Positions 46,987-63,738 of a stretch of 64,000 bases of DNA are shown piece after piece. The first letter of the stretch is position 1, and every line of letters starts with the position of its first letter. The notes under the pieces were generated by a model. The model did not search any database. It was not told the DNA's origin and saw only the letters and a list, made by a program, of their open reading frames with translations. The DNA is from Ferrovibrio sp. MS7 (GTDB taxonomy: Bacteria; Pseudomonadota; Alphaproteobacteria; Ferrovibrionales; Ferrovibrionaceae), in assembly GCF_038404985.1 (NCBI RefSeq), contig NZ_JBBKBA010000003.1:405347-469346 (forward strand). The letters are read 5' to 3'. A program made the position numbers and the translations under genes.

Positions 46987-49224
46987 TTAGCTGAAGCGGT
47001 TATTGGTGTTGAAGCCGCGCGGCACGATGCGGCCAGCCTGGGCGCGCTCGGCGCGGTATTCCTTCAAGTCGTTCTCGGTCTTGACCCGACCGGCGCGGTC
47101 GATCCAGGTTAGGCCTTCCTTGAGCTTGAAGGTCTTGGCGTCCGACAGCGTGCCATCCTTGTATTTCTGCAAGGTGATGCCACGGCCCTTGGTCATTTCC
47201 GGCACCTGATCCAGCGGGAAGATCAGCAGCTTGCGATTATTGCCAACCACGGCGACATGATCGCCTTCCACCACGGTGCAGACACAGGCTTCCGCCGGCG
47301 CCTGTACGTTCAGGATCTGCTTGCCGGCACGGGTCTGCGCCAGCATCTCGGATTCAGGGCAGATGAAGCCACGACCATCGCTGGCGGCCACCAGGAATTT
47401 GCGGTCGCCCTGATACTTGAACAGCGTGACGATATCCTGGTCGTTGCCGAGATCGACGGTGAGGCGCACCGGCTCGCCATGACCACGGCCGCGCGGCAGC
47501 TTATCGCAGGCGATGGTGTAGACGCGGCCATTGGTGCCGAACAGCATCAGCTTGTCGGTGCTTTCGGCATGCATCCAGAAGCGGCCCTTGTCACCTTCCT
47601 TGAAGGCGGCGTTGCCATCATCCTGCACATGCCCCTTGAGGGCGCGGATCCAGCCCTTCTCGGAACAGATCACGGTGATCGGCTCGCGCTCGACCAGGGC
47701 CTCGAAAGCTTCTTCCGAAATCTGCGGCGCATCGGCCACCGTGGTGCGGCGCTTACCCAAAGCGGTCTTGGGGCCGACCTTCTTCTTCAATTCCTGCAAC
47801 TCAGCCGCAATCGACTGCCAGCGCTGGTCCTCATCGGCGAGCAGCTTCTTCAGATTCTTCAACTCTTCCGAAAGCTGCTTGTGCTCGGTGCGGATTTCCA
47901 TTTCCTCCAGGCGGCGCAGACTGCGCAGGCGCATGTTGAGAATGGCTTCGGCCTGATTATCAGTGAGCTTGAAGCGCTGCATCATCACCGGCTTCGGCTC
48001 GTCCTCATGCCGGATGATGGCGATCAACTCGTCGAGATTCAGATAGGCGATCAGGAAGCCTTCGAGCAGTTCCAGGCGGCGCTCGATCTGGCCCTGGCGG
48101 TAGCGCGAACGGCGCTCCAGCACTTCCATGCGGTGATCGAGATAGGCCTGCAAAGCCTCGCGCAGGTTCATCACGCGCGGCACCTTGCCGCCATCCAGCA
48201 CGTTGAGATTCAGCGGGAAGCGAATCTCGAGATCGCTGGCGCGGAACAGGCTTTCCATAAGTACCGCCGGATCGACGTTGCGGCTTTTCGGCTCCAGCAC
48301 CAGCCGCACATCCTCGGCCGATTCATCGCGGATATCGCCGAGCAGCGGCAGTTTGCGCTCGTTGATCAGTTCGGCGATCTTCTCGATCAGCTTCGACTTC
48401 TGCACCTGGTAGGGAATTTCGGTGACGACGATCTGCCAGGCACCGCGCTGCAATTCCTCCTGCACCCAGCGGGCACGCAGGCGGAAGCTGCCGCGACCGG
48501 TGCGGTAGGCTTCAAGCCGGGTTTCCGCCGGCTCCACCAGCAGGCCGCCGGTGGGGAAATCAGGCCCCGGAATCAGTTCCACCAGCTTCTCGATGCTGGC
48601 ATTGCGGTGCTTGATCAGATGCAGCAGGCCGTCGCACAGCTCGGGCAGATTATGCGGCGGAATCGAGGTGGCCATGCCGACCGCGATGCCGCTGGCGCCA
48701 TTGGCCAGCAGGTTCGGCAGGCCGGCCGGCAGCACGATGGGTTCTTCCTCGGTGCCGTCATAGGTCGGGCGGAAATCCACCGTCTCCTGGTCCAGGCCGG
48801 AAAGCAGCAGGTCGGCGATCTCGGTCAAGCGGGCTTCGGTGTAGCGCATCGCCGCGGCGTTATCGCCGTCGATATTGCCGAAATTGCCCTGGCCATCCAC
48901 CAGCGTGTAACGCTGGGCGAATTCCTGGGCCAGGCGCACCAGGGCGTCGTAGACCGACTGGTCGCCATGGGGATGGTATTTACCGATCACGTCGCCGACG
49001 ACACGGGCGCATTTCTTGTAGCCGGCCGCCGGATCAAGCTTGAGCAGCCGCATGGCATAGAGCAGCCGGCGCTGCACCGGCTTCAGGCCGTCGCGGGCAT
49101 CGGGCAGCGAGCGCGCCGTGATCGTGCTCAGGGCATAGGCGAGATAGCGTTCCGAGAGCGCCGAGGGCAGCGGCACGTCGCGGATGGAATCGGGAAACTC
49201 CCGGGGGGGCACATGCTTGCTCAT
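46987..49224 (-). CDS. parC: DNA topoisomerase IV subunit A
   Basis: A 745-residue type IIA topoisomerase subunit that, with ParE, decatenates daughter chromosomes. The active-site Tyr lies in '[16 protein letters not shown]' near residue 119. The quinolone-resistance region is '[20 protein letters not shown]' near 82. The C-terminal part (from about 500) forms a shortened beta-pinwheel and lacks the GyrA box, which separates it from GyrA. It overlaps recO by 4 bases, so recO-parC is one transcript. Confidence 0.93.
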   Translation of the reverse strand: MSKHVPPREFPDSIRDVPLPSALSERYLAYALSTITARSLPDARDGLKPVQRRLLYAMRLLKLDPAAGYKKCARVVGDVIGKYHPHGDQSVYDALVRLAQEFAQRYTLVDGQGNFGNIDGDNAAAMRYTEARLTEIADLLLSGLDQETVDFRPTYDGTEEEPIVLPAGLPNLLANGASGIAVGMATSIPPHNLPELCDGLLHLIKHRNASIEKLVELIPGPDFPTGGLLVEPAETRLEAYRTGRGSFRLRARWVQEELQRGAWQIVVTEIPYQVQKSKLIEKIAELINERKLPLLGDIRDESAEDVRLVLEPKSRNVDPAVLMESLFRASDLEIRFPLNLNVLDGGKVPRVMNLREALQAYLDHRMEVLERRSRYRQGQIERRLELLEGFLIAYLNLDELIAIIRHEDEPKPVMMQRFKLTDNQAEAILNMRLRSLRRLEEMEIRTEHKQLSEELKNLKKLLADEDQRWQSIAAELQELKKKVGPKTALGKRRTTVADAPQISEEAFEALVEREPITVICSEKGWIRALKGHVQDDGNAAFKEGDKGRFWMHAESTDKLMLFGTNGRVYTIACDKLPRGRGHGEPVRLTVDLGNDQDIVTLFKYQGDRKFLVAASDGRGFICPESEMLAQTRAGKQILNVQAPAEACVCTVVEGDHVAVVGNNRKLLIFPLDQVPEMTKGRGITLQKYKDGTLSDAKTFKLKEGLTWIDRAGRVKTENDLKEYRAERAQAGRIVPRGFNTNNRFS

Positions 49225-49997
49225 GGCGCGGTTATATCGAAATCACCAGATATAGCTAGGGCCTTGGTGATAGCCTCTAGCAGTCGTGGGCGGGCGGCGG
49301 GAACCGGGCCATGCAGCACGGCAAATAGCCGTTTTTCCAGGAAATACCCGGTCAGGCCGAGGCCGGCCAGCACGTCCGCGCCAGGATGGTTGGCGGGCGG
49401 CGCCCCCCTGCCCGGCACCAGGAAGGCCGGCAGCGCCAGCAACCGCCCGGCATAGGGTTCGGCGGCCTCGGCCGAAACCGCCCGGCCGGAGCGCGGCGAG
49501 ACATGGGTGAGCCGCTGCCGGGAACCGGTGGCGGCGCAGCTTTCGAGATCGAGGCCATAGCCCATCTCGGCCAGCAGGCCCAATTCCCAGCGCACATAGA
49601 GCGCGCCCCAGTCGGCCGGGTCGGGCATCTCGGCCATGGTTTCCAGCAGCAGCCTGGTGGCGGCGAACAAGGCCGGATGCGGCTCGCGTTCGGGCAAGGT
49701 CGCCTCCACCAGCCCGAGCGCGGCATTGAGGCCAGCCAGGCGAGCGGCATCGTCCAGCATCAGGGCGGCGGGATGGGACAGCGGCTCCAGGCTGAAATGC
49801 CCGAGATGCTCGGCCAGCCTGGCCCGCCAGGTGGCATGCACCACCTGCCCCGGCTGCAACGCCCCGCCCTTGGCGGAACCGCTGCCGCGCAGCAACCCGG
49901 CATGGCGGCCCTGGTTCTCTGCCAGCAATGTGACGATACGGGCATTCTCGCCATGATGGCGGACGCTCAGCACTACCGCATCGTCGCTCCATTCCAT
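49221..49997 (-). CDS. recO: DNA repair protein RecO
   Basis: A 258-residue RecO, which loads RecA onto SSB-coated DNA with RecR. The N-terminal OB fold starts '[22 protein letters not shown]' and is followed by the helical domain ('[27 protein letters not shown]'-type segment). '[24 protein letters not shown]' is the hallmark of the family. Six 10-bp tandem repeats sit directly upstream (50008-50067), where the promoter or leader should be. parC follows with a 4-base overlap. Confidence 0.92.
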   Translation of the reverse strand: MEWSDDAVVLSVRHHGENARIVTLLAENQGRHAGLLRGSGSAKGGALQPGQVVHATWRARLAEHLGHFSLEPLSHPAALMLDDAARLAGLNAALGLVEATLPEREPHPALFAATRLLLETMAEMPDPADWGALYVRWELGLLAEMGYGLDLESCAATGSRQRLTHVSPRSGRAVSAEAAEPYAGRLLALPAFLVPGRGAPPANHPGADVLAGLGLTGYFLEKRLFAVLHGPVPAARPRLLEAITKALAISGDFDITAP

Positions 49998-50007
49998 CCA
50001 AACCGGC

Positions 50008-50067
50008 CTTATTCCTGCTTATTTCTTCTTATTTCTGCTTATTTCTGCTTATTCCGGCTTATTCCAG
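50008..50067. repeat. Six tandem 10-bp repeats upstream of recO
   Basis: The unit CTTATTYCKG (consensus by eye) is repeated six times: CTTATTCCTG, CTTATTTCTT, CTTATTTCTG, CTTATTTCTG, CTTATTCCGG, CTTATTCCAG. The period is about one helical turn, so the AT-rich part faces one side of the DNA. The array ends 10 bases from the recO ATG (49997) on the minus strand. It is a candidate curved or protein-binding element, or a length-variable tract. Confidence 0.9.
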
Positions 50068-50214
50068 GCGAAGGCCACCGATAGGCAAGCCCTGAACCTT
50101 GCCGCCACTTGGCGAAACCCGCATCTGGTAGATCATACCACAATGCATACAAAAAGAGAACATATCTTCACCCGATTCCAGCATAGTCTTGCACAGCAAA
50201 CCCGCATGGACTAA

Positions 50215-50241
50215 GTAATACCTGAATGTAATTAGTATTAC
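50215..50241. promoter_or_regulatory. Operator-like inverted repeat of the VapBC-type module
   Basis: GTAATAC (50215-50221) and GTATTAC (50235-50241) form a 27-bp dyad centred 25 bp before the antitoxin ATG at 50253. The position over the promoter fits autoregulation by the toxin-antitoxin complex. An SD-like CAGGAGA follows at 50242-50248. Confidence 0.7.
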
Positions 50242-50252
50242 CAGGAGACGCC

Positions 50253-50492
50253 ATGTCTCATGCCCTTACTAGCAAAGGCCAGGTGACGATCCCGAAGCGG
50301 GTACGCGAGCATCTTGGCTTGCGCCCCGGCATGGCGGTGAGCTTCGAACTGCGCCCGGATGGTGCGGTGGTGGTACAGCGCGCCGACGGCGCCGAGGCTG
50401 TAGTAGCCACCTCTCCTTTCGCCCGGCTGCGCGGCAAGCTGAAACAGGGCCTCAGCACCGACGAGATCATGGCGCTGACGCGCGGCGGCTGA
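50253..50492 (+). CDS. AbrB/SpoVT-type antitoxin (VapB-like)
   Basis: A 79-residue DNA-binding antitoxin. 'SKGQVTIPKRVREHLGLRPGMAVSFEL' (spanning about 8-34) is the swapped-hairpin AbrB fold. The C-terminal tail (about 55-79) would neutralise the toxin. It begins 11 bases downstream of an inverted repeat and ends 2 bases before the PIN-domain gene, so the two are co-translated. It should repress its own promoter and block the toxin. Confidence 0.85.
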   Translation: MSHALTSKGQVTIPKRVREHLGLRPGMAVSFELRPDGAVVVQRADGAEAVVATSPFARLRGKLKQGLSTDEIMALTRGG

Positions 50493-50494
50493 TC

Positions 50495-50899
50495 ATGGCC
50501 GAGGCTGTGCTGGTCGACACCAACCTGCTGCTTGATCTCATCACCGACGATCCGCGCTGGGCGGACTGGTCGCAGCAGCAGTTGGAACGCTGGTCGCTGA
50601 CTCACCGGCTGCTGATCAACCCGGTGATCTACGCCGAATTCTCCATCGGCTTCGAGCGGATCGAAGACCTGGACGAGACGCTAGATCTGATGCGCATAGA
50701 TAGCGTGGAGATACCACCCGCCGCCCTGTTTCTTGCCGGCAAGGCCTTCCGCCATTTCCGCCGACAAGGCGGCAAGGCCGGGGTGCTGCCCGATTTCTTC
50801 ATCGGCGCCCATGCCGCCGTGGCCGGGATACCGCTGCTCAGCCGCGACAAGGGCCGGTTCAAAAGTTATTTCCCGACGCTGGAATTGATTACGCCTTGA
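50495..50899 (+). CDS. PIN-domain toxin (VapC-like ribonuclease)
   Basis: A 134-residue PIN-domain protein. The acidic active-site residues appear in order: Asp8 in 'LVDTNLLLDLI', Glu in 'YAEFSIGFERI', and Asp in 'LPDFFIGAHAAVAGIPLLSRDKGRF' near residues 98-122. VapC toxins cleave tRNA or rRNA when not bound by VapB. The antitoxin gene lies 2 bases upstream, which confirms the module type. Everything needed for activity looks intact. Confidence 0.88.
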   Translation: MAEAVLVDTNLLLDLITDDPRWADWSQQQLERWSLTHRLLINPVIYAEFSIGFERIEDLDETLDLMRIDSVEIPPAALFLAGKAFRHFRRQGGKAGVLPDFFIGAHAAVAGIPLLSRDKGRFKSYFPTLELITP

Positions 50900-51010
50900 G
50901 ATTGGCCAAGCATACATCTGGAATACGAGCGACTGATCATGCCGCTCTCCGCCGATGGCTCCAGCATCAACATGTTCCTCTGCGGCGCGGTGGGCTTCGG
51001 CTACGGCTGA
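50900..51010 (+). pseudogene. Fragment of a PAS-like protein, C-terminal end only
   Basis: Continuing in the toxin frame after its stop, the translation 'LEYERLIMPLSADGSSINMF' then 'LCGAVGFGYG' ends at a TGA (51008-51010). This resembles the C-terminal end of alphaproteobacterial PAS-domain proteins of the PF07310 type, which often finish with a 'YERLLLPLSxDG' strand. There is no start or N-terminal part, so it is likely a decayed remnant left beside the toxin-antitoxin module. The identification is tentative. Confidence 0.4.
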
Positions 51011-51012
51011 TA

Positions 51013-51450
51013 TCAGCGCCCTGACAGCGCCCGCAGTTTAGCCAGCATGAGCAATAGCTCCGGATCGTCGGGGCCTTCATATCGACGCGAACCGGCAGCC
51101 CATGACGAGACCGCAGGATCGCTATATGTGAAGAAGATGTAGTAAGCACTAGGCTTCAGCCCTACACCGCAGCTTGATGGATGATCCCGCATCCATTTGT
51201 CGAGTGGTGGGTCGCCTTTGAGTACTTCGATCAGCTCGAAACGGCCCCTAGGAGGTATCTGAATTACCGGCCGGCCAATCAGCTCAGGAGGTATTGGCGC
51301 CGGTCGTTCGAGCTCCACTATACGCGCATAGAAGATTGTCGGGATTCCGTTGAAGCGTTCCTCAAGTGTAATCCGGCCAACGGAGCACGCGCGAGCCCCA
51401 CCGGCCCAAGCAGTGAGCAGCAGCGTGAACACAACAAAAATCGCTCGCAT
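51013..51450 (-). CDS. Small secreted hypothetical protein
   Basis: A 145-residue protein with an N-terminal signal peptide ('MRAIFVVFTLLLTAWAGGARA', about 21 residues) and a mature chain starting with Cys. The mature domain contains 'FYARIVELERP', 'GRFELIEVLKGDPPLDKW' and a second Cys in 'SSCGVGLKPSAYYIFF', which could form a disulfide with the first. The fold looks like a small beta-barrel (NTR/OB-like) but no family is recognised. The start at 51450 is set by an AGGGGAA ribosome-binding site. It lies on the same strand as rpoC, 40 bp downstream of the rpoC terminator. Confidence 0.65.
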   Translation of the reverse strand: MRAIFVVFTLLLTAWAGGARACSVGRITLEERFNGIPTIFYARIVELERPAPIPPELIGRPVIQIPPRGRFELIEVLKGDPPLDKWMRDHPSSCGVGLKPSAYYIFFTYSDPAVSSWAAGSRRYEGPDDPELLLMLAKLRALSGR

Positions 51451-51494
51451 GAACATTCTTCCCCTGCCTGCTCGCCGTATCTTATCGGGAAAAG

Positions 51495-51531
51495 CGGCAA
51501 AAAAAGGGCGGGTCTTGCGACCCGCCCTTTT
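51495..51531 (-). terminator. Rho-independent terminator of the rpoBC operon
   Basis: A perfect 13-bp stem: AAAAGGGCGGGTC (51502-51514) and GACCCGCCCTTTT (51519-51531) with a TTGC loop. On the minus strand it is followed by a run of T (to 51499), so it ends the rpoC message 23 bases after the stop. Confidence 0.92.
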
Positions 51532-51553
51532 CTTATCGGTATGAACCAGAGGC

Positions 51554-55879
<4,326 letters not shown>

Positions 55880-55900
55880 TCAATCTCCTGTGGCGCTGGA

Positions 55901-60013
<4,113 letters not shown>

Positions 60014-60215
60014 GTCATATCCCAAATGGCGAAAGCGACACTTTCCATTGCCCGGGGGAACGGTGCACGGAAAGGCCGCTGGACGGTTTCGGAAAGCGAT
60101 GAATTTTACGGGCCCATGATCCCGCCGGGCGATCGCCGCGCCCAAGTTCCGAAACCGCTGTTGTCCCATCGAAAACCCGCGATGGCCGGAGCATGAAGCG
60201 GATACCGGCGGCTTT

Positions 60216-60242
60216 GGGAAGGGGCCATGCCAGCCCCTTCCC
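60216..60242 (-). terminator. Hairpin between rplL and rpoB (attenuator or processing site)
   Basis: GGGAAGGGGC (60216-60225) pairs with GCCCCTTCCC (60233-60242), a 10-bp stem starting 14 bases after the rplL stop. No T-run follows on the minus strand. The place corresponds to the partial terminator/RNase III region that lowers rpoBC expression relative to ribosomal proteins in E. coli; a like role here is inferred. Confidence 0.6.
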
Positions 60243-60256
60243 GCCGCTTAAGCGTA

Positions 60257-60634
60257 TTACTTGACTTCGACCTTGGCGCCGGCGCCTTCCAGCTGAGCCT
60301 TCAGCTTGGCGGCTTCGTCCTTGTTCACGCCTTCCTTGACAGCCTTCGGAGCGCCTTCGACGAGGTCCTTGGCTTCCTTCAGGCCGAGACCGGTGATCGC
60401 GCGCACTTCCTTGATCACGTTGATCTTGTTGGCGCCCGCGTCAGCGAGGATCACGTTGAACTCGGTCTTCTCTTCAGCGGCCGGAGCAGCAGCGCCGGCG
60501 CCGCCAGCAGCGGCAACGGCCACCGGAGCGGCGGCGGAAACGCCCCACTTCTCTTCCAGCAGCTTGGCCAGCTCAGCGGCCTCGATCACGGTGAGAGCGG
60601 AAAGCTCGTCAACGATCTTGTTCAAATCAGCCAT
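60257..60634 (-). CDS. rplL: 50S ribosomal protein L7/L12
   Basis: A 125-residue L7/L12, the stalk protein that recruits translation GTPases. The N-terminal dimerisation part is '[20 protein letters not shown]', then an Ala-rich hinge (about 38-52), then the globular domain with '[24 protein letters not shown]'. The ribosome-binding site AGGAG lies upstream (CAGGAGACTAAA). It is 62 bp downstream of rplJ. Confidence 0.97.
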   Translation of the reverse strand: MADLNKIVDELSALTVIEAAELAKLLEEKWGVSAAAPVAVAAAGGAGAAAPAAEEKTEFNVILADAGANKINVIKEVRAITGLGLKEAKDLVEGAPKAVKEGVNKDEAAKLKAQLEGAGAKVEVK

Positions 60635-60696
60635 TTTAGTCTCCTGTAGGTTCGATATCTCTGGGTACTGTGTGTCGGTGTGTGGCTAGTGCCACC

Positions 60697-61206
60697 TCAC
60701 TCCTTCGAGGCAAAAGCCTGCAGCACGCGCGCAAGCTGCGACGCCGGCGCCTGGACCACGCCTGCCACCTTGGTGGCGGGAGCCTGGATCAGGCCGATCA
60801 GCTTGCCACGCAGCTCATCGAGCGACGGCAGGCTGGCCAGAGTCTTCACGCCTTCGGCATCCAGAACGGTTTCGCCCATGGCGCCGCCAACAACGACGAA
60901 CTTGTCGTTCTTCTTGGCGAATTCCACGGCGACCTTGGCGGCCGCGACCGGATCATTGGCAAACGCAATGCCGGTCGGCCCCTTGAACAACTTGTTCAGC
61001 GGGGTGTAGGGCGTGCCCTCGAGGGCGAGGCAGACAAGCCGGTTCTTCGCAACTTTGAAACTGGCCCCAGCTTCACGCATCTGGCGGCGCAGCTCAGTCA
61101 CCTGAGCCACGGTCAGACCGTTATTCTGAGTGACGACAACAACCTTGGCGTCCGCGAACACCTGGTTGAGCGTGCTTACCTGTTCCTTCTTTTGAGAACG
61201 GTCCAC
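60697..61206 (-). CDS. rplJ: 50S ribosomal protein L10
   Basis: A 169-residue L10, which anchors the L7/L12 stalk. The start is taken as GTG at 61206 because GAGGAG lies 7 bases upstream and the protein then begins 'DRSQKKEQV', as in relatives; the longer in-frame ATG at 61335 would extend into the leader. Features are '[20 protein letters not shown]' and the C-terminal helix '[13 protein letters not shown]' that binds L12 dimers. It forms an operon with rplL. Confidence 0.94.
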   Translation of the reverse strand: MDRSQKKEQVSTLNQVFADAKVVVVTQNNGLTVAQVTELRRQMREAGASFKVAKNRLVCLALEGTPYTPLNKLFKGPTGIAFANDPVAAAKVAVEFAKKNDKFVVVGGAMGETVLDAEGVKTLASLPSLDELRGKLIGLIQAPATKVAGVVQAPASQLARVLQAFASKE

Positions 61207-61508
61207 TGCTCGTCTCCTCAACGCGGGTCGGATCATTCCGACCCTGTTGCACTTGAACGCACGGCCGACGCCTGACTGAACGTCAAACGGCGAACCATAC
61301 GTCCGGTTCGCCTGTCCCAGGACTCGAACCTTCAAAGCGGCCTAGGCCGCCGGGAAGTTCCTAATCACTGTCTATGCAGGTGGACTAACCATTATATCGT
61401 TGGGCCGGAGCCCATCGGATACCTGCAGTCTCGGACAGGATTTCATCCGCGCCGAAGCTTGGATGAAGCCCCCGCCGGGGCGAACCGGCGGGGGAAACTC
61501 AATACTGC
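61207..61508 (-). promoter_or_regulatory. rplJL leader: promoter and probable L10 autoregulatory region
   Basis: A 302-base gap. On the minus strand it holds a perfect TATAAT (61396-61391) without a clear -35, then about 185 bases of leader with several inverted repeats, as expected for an L10 binding leader. At the rplA end is a 10-bp stem, CCCCCGCCGG (61469-61478) with CCGGCGGGGG (61485-61494), lacking a T-run, and the inverted repeat TTCATCC/GGATGAA. A translational feedback role is inferred from E. coli and related leaders. Confidence 0.5.
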
Positions 61509-62222
61509 TTAAGCGGCCTTGGCGGTGTCGCCGCCAATGGCACTGGAAAGCTCGATGCGCACGCCCGGACCCATGGTCGAGCTGAGCGCCACCTTCTTCA
61601 CGTAATGGCCCTTCACGCCGGTCGGCTTGGCCTTCAGCACGGCATCGATGAAAGCCTTCACGTTCACCAGGATCTGCTCCTCGGTGAAGGAAGCCTTGGC
61701 GATACCGGCATGGATCAGACCAGCCTTCTCGACGCGGAACTCAACCTGGCCGCCCTTCGCCGCCTTGACGGCGCCGGCAACGTCCATGGTCACCGAGCCG
61801 AGCTTCGGGTTCGGCATCAGGCCGCGCGGGCCCAGCACCTTACCGAGACGGCCGACCACGGCCATCATATCCGGGGTGGCGATGCAGCGGTCGAACTCGA
61901 TCTTGCCGCCGTTGATGATCTCGGCGAGATCATCGGCGCCAACCAGATCGGCACCGGCCTTCTTGGCTTCCTCAGCCTTCGGGCCCTTGGCGAAAACCGC
62001 GACGCGCACGGTCTTGCCGGTGCCCGACGGCATGGTGACGACGCCACGGACCATCTGGTCGGCGTGACGCGGATCGACACCGAGATTCATCGCGATCTCG
62101 ATGGTCTCGTCGAACTTCGCCTTGGCGGCGGCCTTCACCAGCTTGACGGCCTGGTTCAGGTCGTAGCGGGTTTCCGGATCGACGGTCTTGGAAATGGCGG
62201 TGTAGCGCTTGCCCTTAGACAT
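61509..62222 (-). CDS. rplA: 50S ribosomal protein L1
   Basis: A 237-residue L1, which forms the mobile L1 stalk, binds 23S rRNA and represses its own operon in many bacteria. The start '[20 protein letters not shown]' and the segments '[20 protein letters not shown]' and '[21 protein letters not shown]' (family signature) are clear. It lies 13 bp downstream of rplK on the same strand. Confidence 0.97.
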   Translation of the reverse strand: MSKGKRYTAISKTVDPETRYDLNQAVKLVKAAAKAKFDETIEIAMNLGVDPRHADQMVRGVVTMPSGTGKTVRVAVFAKGPKAEEAKKAGADLVGADDLAEIINGGKIEFDRCIATPDMMAVVGRLGKVLGPRGLMPNPKLGSVTMDVAGAVKAAKGGQVEFRVEKAGLIHAGIAKASFTEEQILVNVKAFIDAVLKAKPTGVKGHYVKKVALSSTMGPGVRIELSSAIGGDTAKAA

Positions 62223-62235
62223 GTTTCAAGTCCCC

Positions 62236-62667
62236 TTACGCGCCCGTGACTTCCAGGCCCATCGAACGGGCCGAGCCAATGATCATCTGCGAAGCCGCTT
62301 CGATGTCGTGGGCGTTGAGGTCCTCCATCTTGGCCTTGGCGATCTCGCGCACCTGATCCATGGTCACCGAACCGACCTTCTCGCGGCCGGTCACCTTGGC
62401 GCCCGACTTGATCTTGGCGGCCTTCTTCAGGAAGTAGGTCACCGGCGGGGTCTTGGTTTTGAAGGTGAAGGAGCGGTCCGAATACACGGTGATGACCACC
62501 GGGATCGGCATTTCCGGTTCCAGTTCCTTGGTCTGCGCGTTGAACGCCTTGCAGAATTCCATGATGTTGACGCCGCGCTGGCCCAGAGCCGGACCAATCG
62601 GCGGCGACGGATTGGCCTTGCCGGCCGGAACCTGCAGCTTGATATAGCCGTCAATCTTCTTCGCCAT
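62236..62667 (-). CDS. rplK: 50S ribosomal protein L11
   Basis: A 143-residue L11, part of the GTPase-associated centre. The N-terminal domain '[20 protein letters not shown]' contains the Pro-rich loop targeted by thiostrepton. '[20 protein letters not shown]' and the C-terminal '[11 protein letters not shown]' complete the match. It is first in rplK-rplA and has its own promoter at 62804-62832. Confidence 0.97.
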   Translation of the reverse strand: MAKKIDGYIKLQVPAGKANPSPPIGPALGQRGVNIMEFCKAFNAQTKELEPEMPIPVVITVYSDRSFTFKTKTPPVTYFLKKAAKIKSGAKVTGREKVGSVTMDQVREIAKAKMEDLNAHDIEAASQMIIGSARSMGLEVTGA

Positions 62668-62803
62668 CTCTAACTCCTTGGCTCACATGGGAGACTTGCT
62701 CCCGTTGGAGACTGCGCGGTGCGGTGGTCACAGGCCCGGCGAATTTAGGCCCAAACCGCCTCCCACACGACGAAACCGGGGTTTACCACCCCGGAAGCCG
62801 GCG

Positions 62804-62832
62804 CTTATAAGCCCCGGCGGGGCCCCGGTCAA
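62804..62832 (-). promoter_or_regulatory. rplKA promoter
   Basis: On the minus strand TTGACC (62832-62827), a 17-bp spacer and TATAAG (62809-62804). Transcription would begin near 62797, about 130 bases before rplK. The -35 lies in one arm of the hairpin that follows nusG. Confidence 0.7.
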
Positions 62833-62849
62833 ATGCTTTTTTGACCGGG
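62824..62849 (-). terminator. Hairpin after nusG
   Basis: CCCGGTCAAA (62824-62833) pairs with TTTGACCGGG (62840-62849), a 10-bp stem with a 6-base loop, located 18 bases after the nusG stop. No T-run follows on the minus strand, so termination may be partial. Confidence 0.6.
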
Positions 62850-62867
62850 AAATCAGGGAACTCTGCC

Positions 62868-63401
62868 TTAACTGGCCTTCTCGACCTGGCTGTATTCCAG
62901 CTCAACCGGGGTGGCACGGCCGAAGATCGACACCGCCACCTTGAGGCGGGCGCGCTCCTCGTCCACTTCTTCCACCACGCCGGAGAAGGAGGTGAACGGG
63001 CCGTCCGCGACGCGGACCTGCTCGCCGACCTCGAACACCACCGACGGCTTCGGATGCTCGACGCCTTCCTTGACCTGGTTGGCGACGCGCTGGGCTTCGG
63101 CCTCCGTGATCGGCGACGGCTTGCCGGCCGAACTCAGGAAGCCGGTGACCTTCGGCGTATTCTTGACGAGGTGATAGGTCTCGTCGGTCATTTCCATCTT
63201 CGCCAGCACGTAGCCGGGGAAGAACTTGCGTTCGGCATTCACCTTCTGGCCGCGGCGGATCTCCACCACTTCCTCGGTCGGCACCAGGATCTCTTCGATC
63301 AGATCGGCCATGCCCTTCTGCGCCGCGGCATCGCGGATCGCCTGGGCAACCTTCTTTTCGAAATTCGAATAGACATGGACGATGTACCAGCGCTTCGCCA
63401 T
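62868..63401 (-). CDS. nusG: Transcription termination/antitermination protein NusG
   Basis: A 177-residue NusG. The NGN domain is at about 1-115 ('RWYIVHVYSNFEKKVAQAI', then 'FFPGYVLAKMEM') and binds RNA polymerase. The KOW domain is at about 125-177 ('FEVGEQVRVADGPFTSFSG') and contacts Rho or ribosomal protein S10. It starts 4 bases after secE, with which it forms the secE-nusG pair. Confidence 0.96.
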   Translation of the reverse strand: MAKRWYIVHVYSNFEKKVAQAIRDAAAQKGMADLIEEILVPTEEVVEIRRGQKVNAERKFFPGYVLAKMEMTDETYHLVKNTPKVTGFLSSAGKPSPITEAEAQRVANQVKEGVEHPKPSVVFEVGEQVRVADGPFTSFSGVVEEVDEERARLKVAVSIFGRATPVELEYSQVEKAS

Positions 63402-63405
63402 CGCC

Positions 63406-63603
63406 TTAGCCTCCCAGACCCAGGACGAGTTGCACCCCGGAACGGAGCACCATATCGACCAGGAAGAAAAACAGGGCCGCGACCAAACCCATGAGGAACA
63501 CCATTGCGGTGGTGATCAGGGTTTCCTTGCGGGTCGGCCAGGTGACCTTGGCGGTCTCCTGGCGCACCTGCCGCAGGAATTCGATGGGACTGGTCTTCGC
63601 CAT
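63406..63603 (-). CDS. secE: Preprotein translocase subunit SecE
   Basis: A 65-residue SecE of the single-helix type. 'PIEFLRQVRQETAKVTWPTR' is the conserved amphipathic helix, followed by one membrane helix ('TAMVFLMGLVAALFFFLVDM'). It stabilises SecY in the inner-membrane translocon. It lies between tRNA-Trp and nusG. Confidence 0.95.
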   Translation of the reverse strand: MAKTSPIEFLRQVRQETAKVTWPTRKETLITTAMVFLMGLVAALFFFLVDMVLRSGVQLVLGLGG

Positions 63604-63641
63604 GAACGCTACGTCTAACCTCTAATAATCTTCTGCCGCGC

Positions 63642-63718
63642 TGGCAGGGGTGGAGGGACTCGAACCCCCAACCCCCGGTTTTGGAGACCGGTGCTCTAGC
63701 CGATTGAGCTACACCCCT
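63642..63718 (-). tRNA. tRNA-Trp (anticodon CCA)
   Basis: A 77-nt tRNA on the minus strand. The acceptor stem AGGGGTG pairs with CACCCCT, the D arm is GCTC/GAGC, the anticodon arm CCGGT-CTCCAAA-ACCGG reads CCA, and the T arm holds GTTCGAGTC. The 3' CCA is encoded (63644-63642). It lies between tuf and secE, the usual alphaproteobacterial place. Confidence 0.97.
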
Positions 63719-63738
63719 GCATGCGCAGCGTCTCCGCT

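Noticed and set aside
47257..49455. A 732-codon frame opposite parC
   Set aside because: An antisense shadow of parC with His/Gln/Ala-rich composition and no recognised domain.
50008..50067. CRISPR array
   Set aside because: The 10-bp units are contiguous with no spacers, and no cas genes are present.
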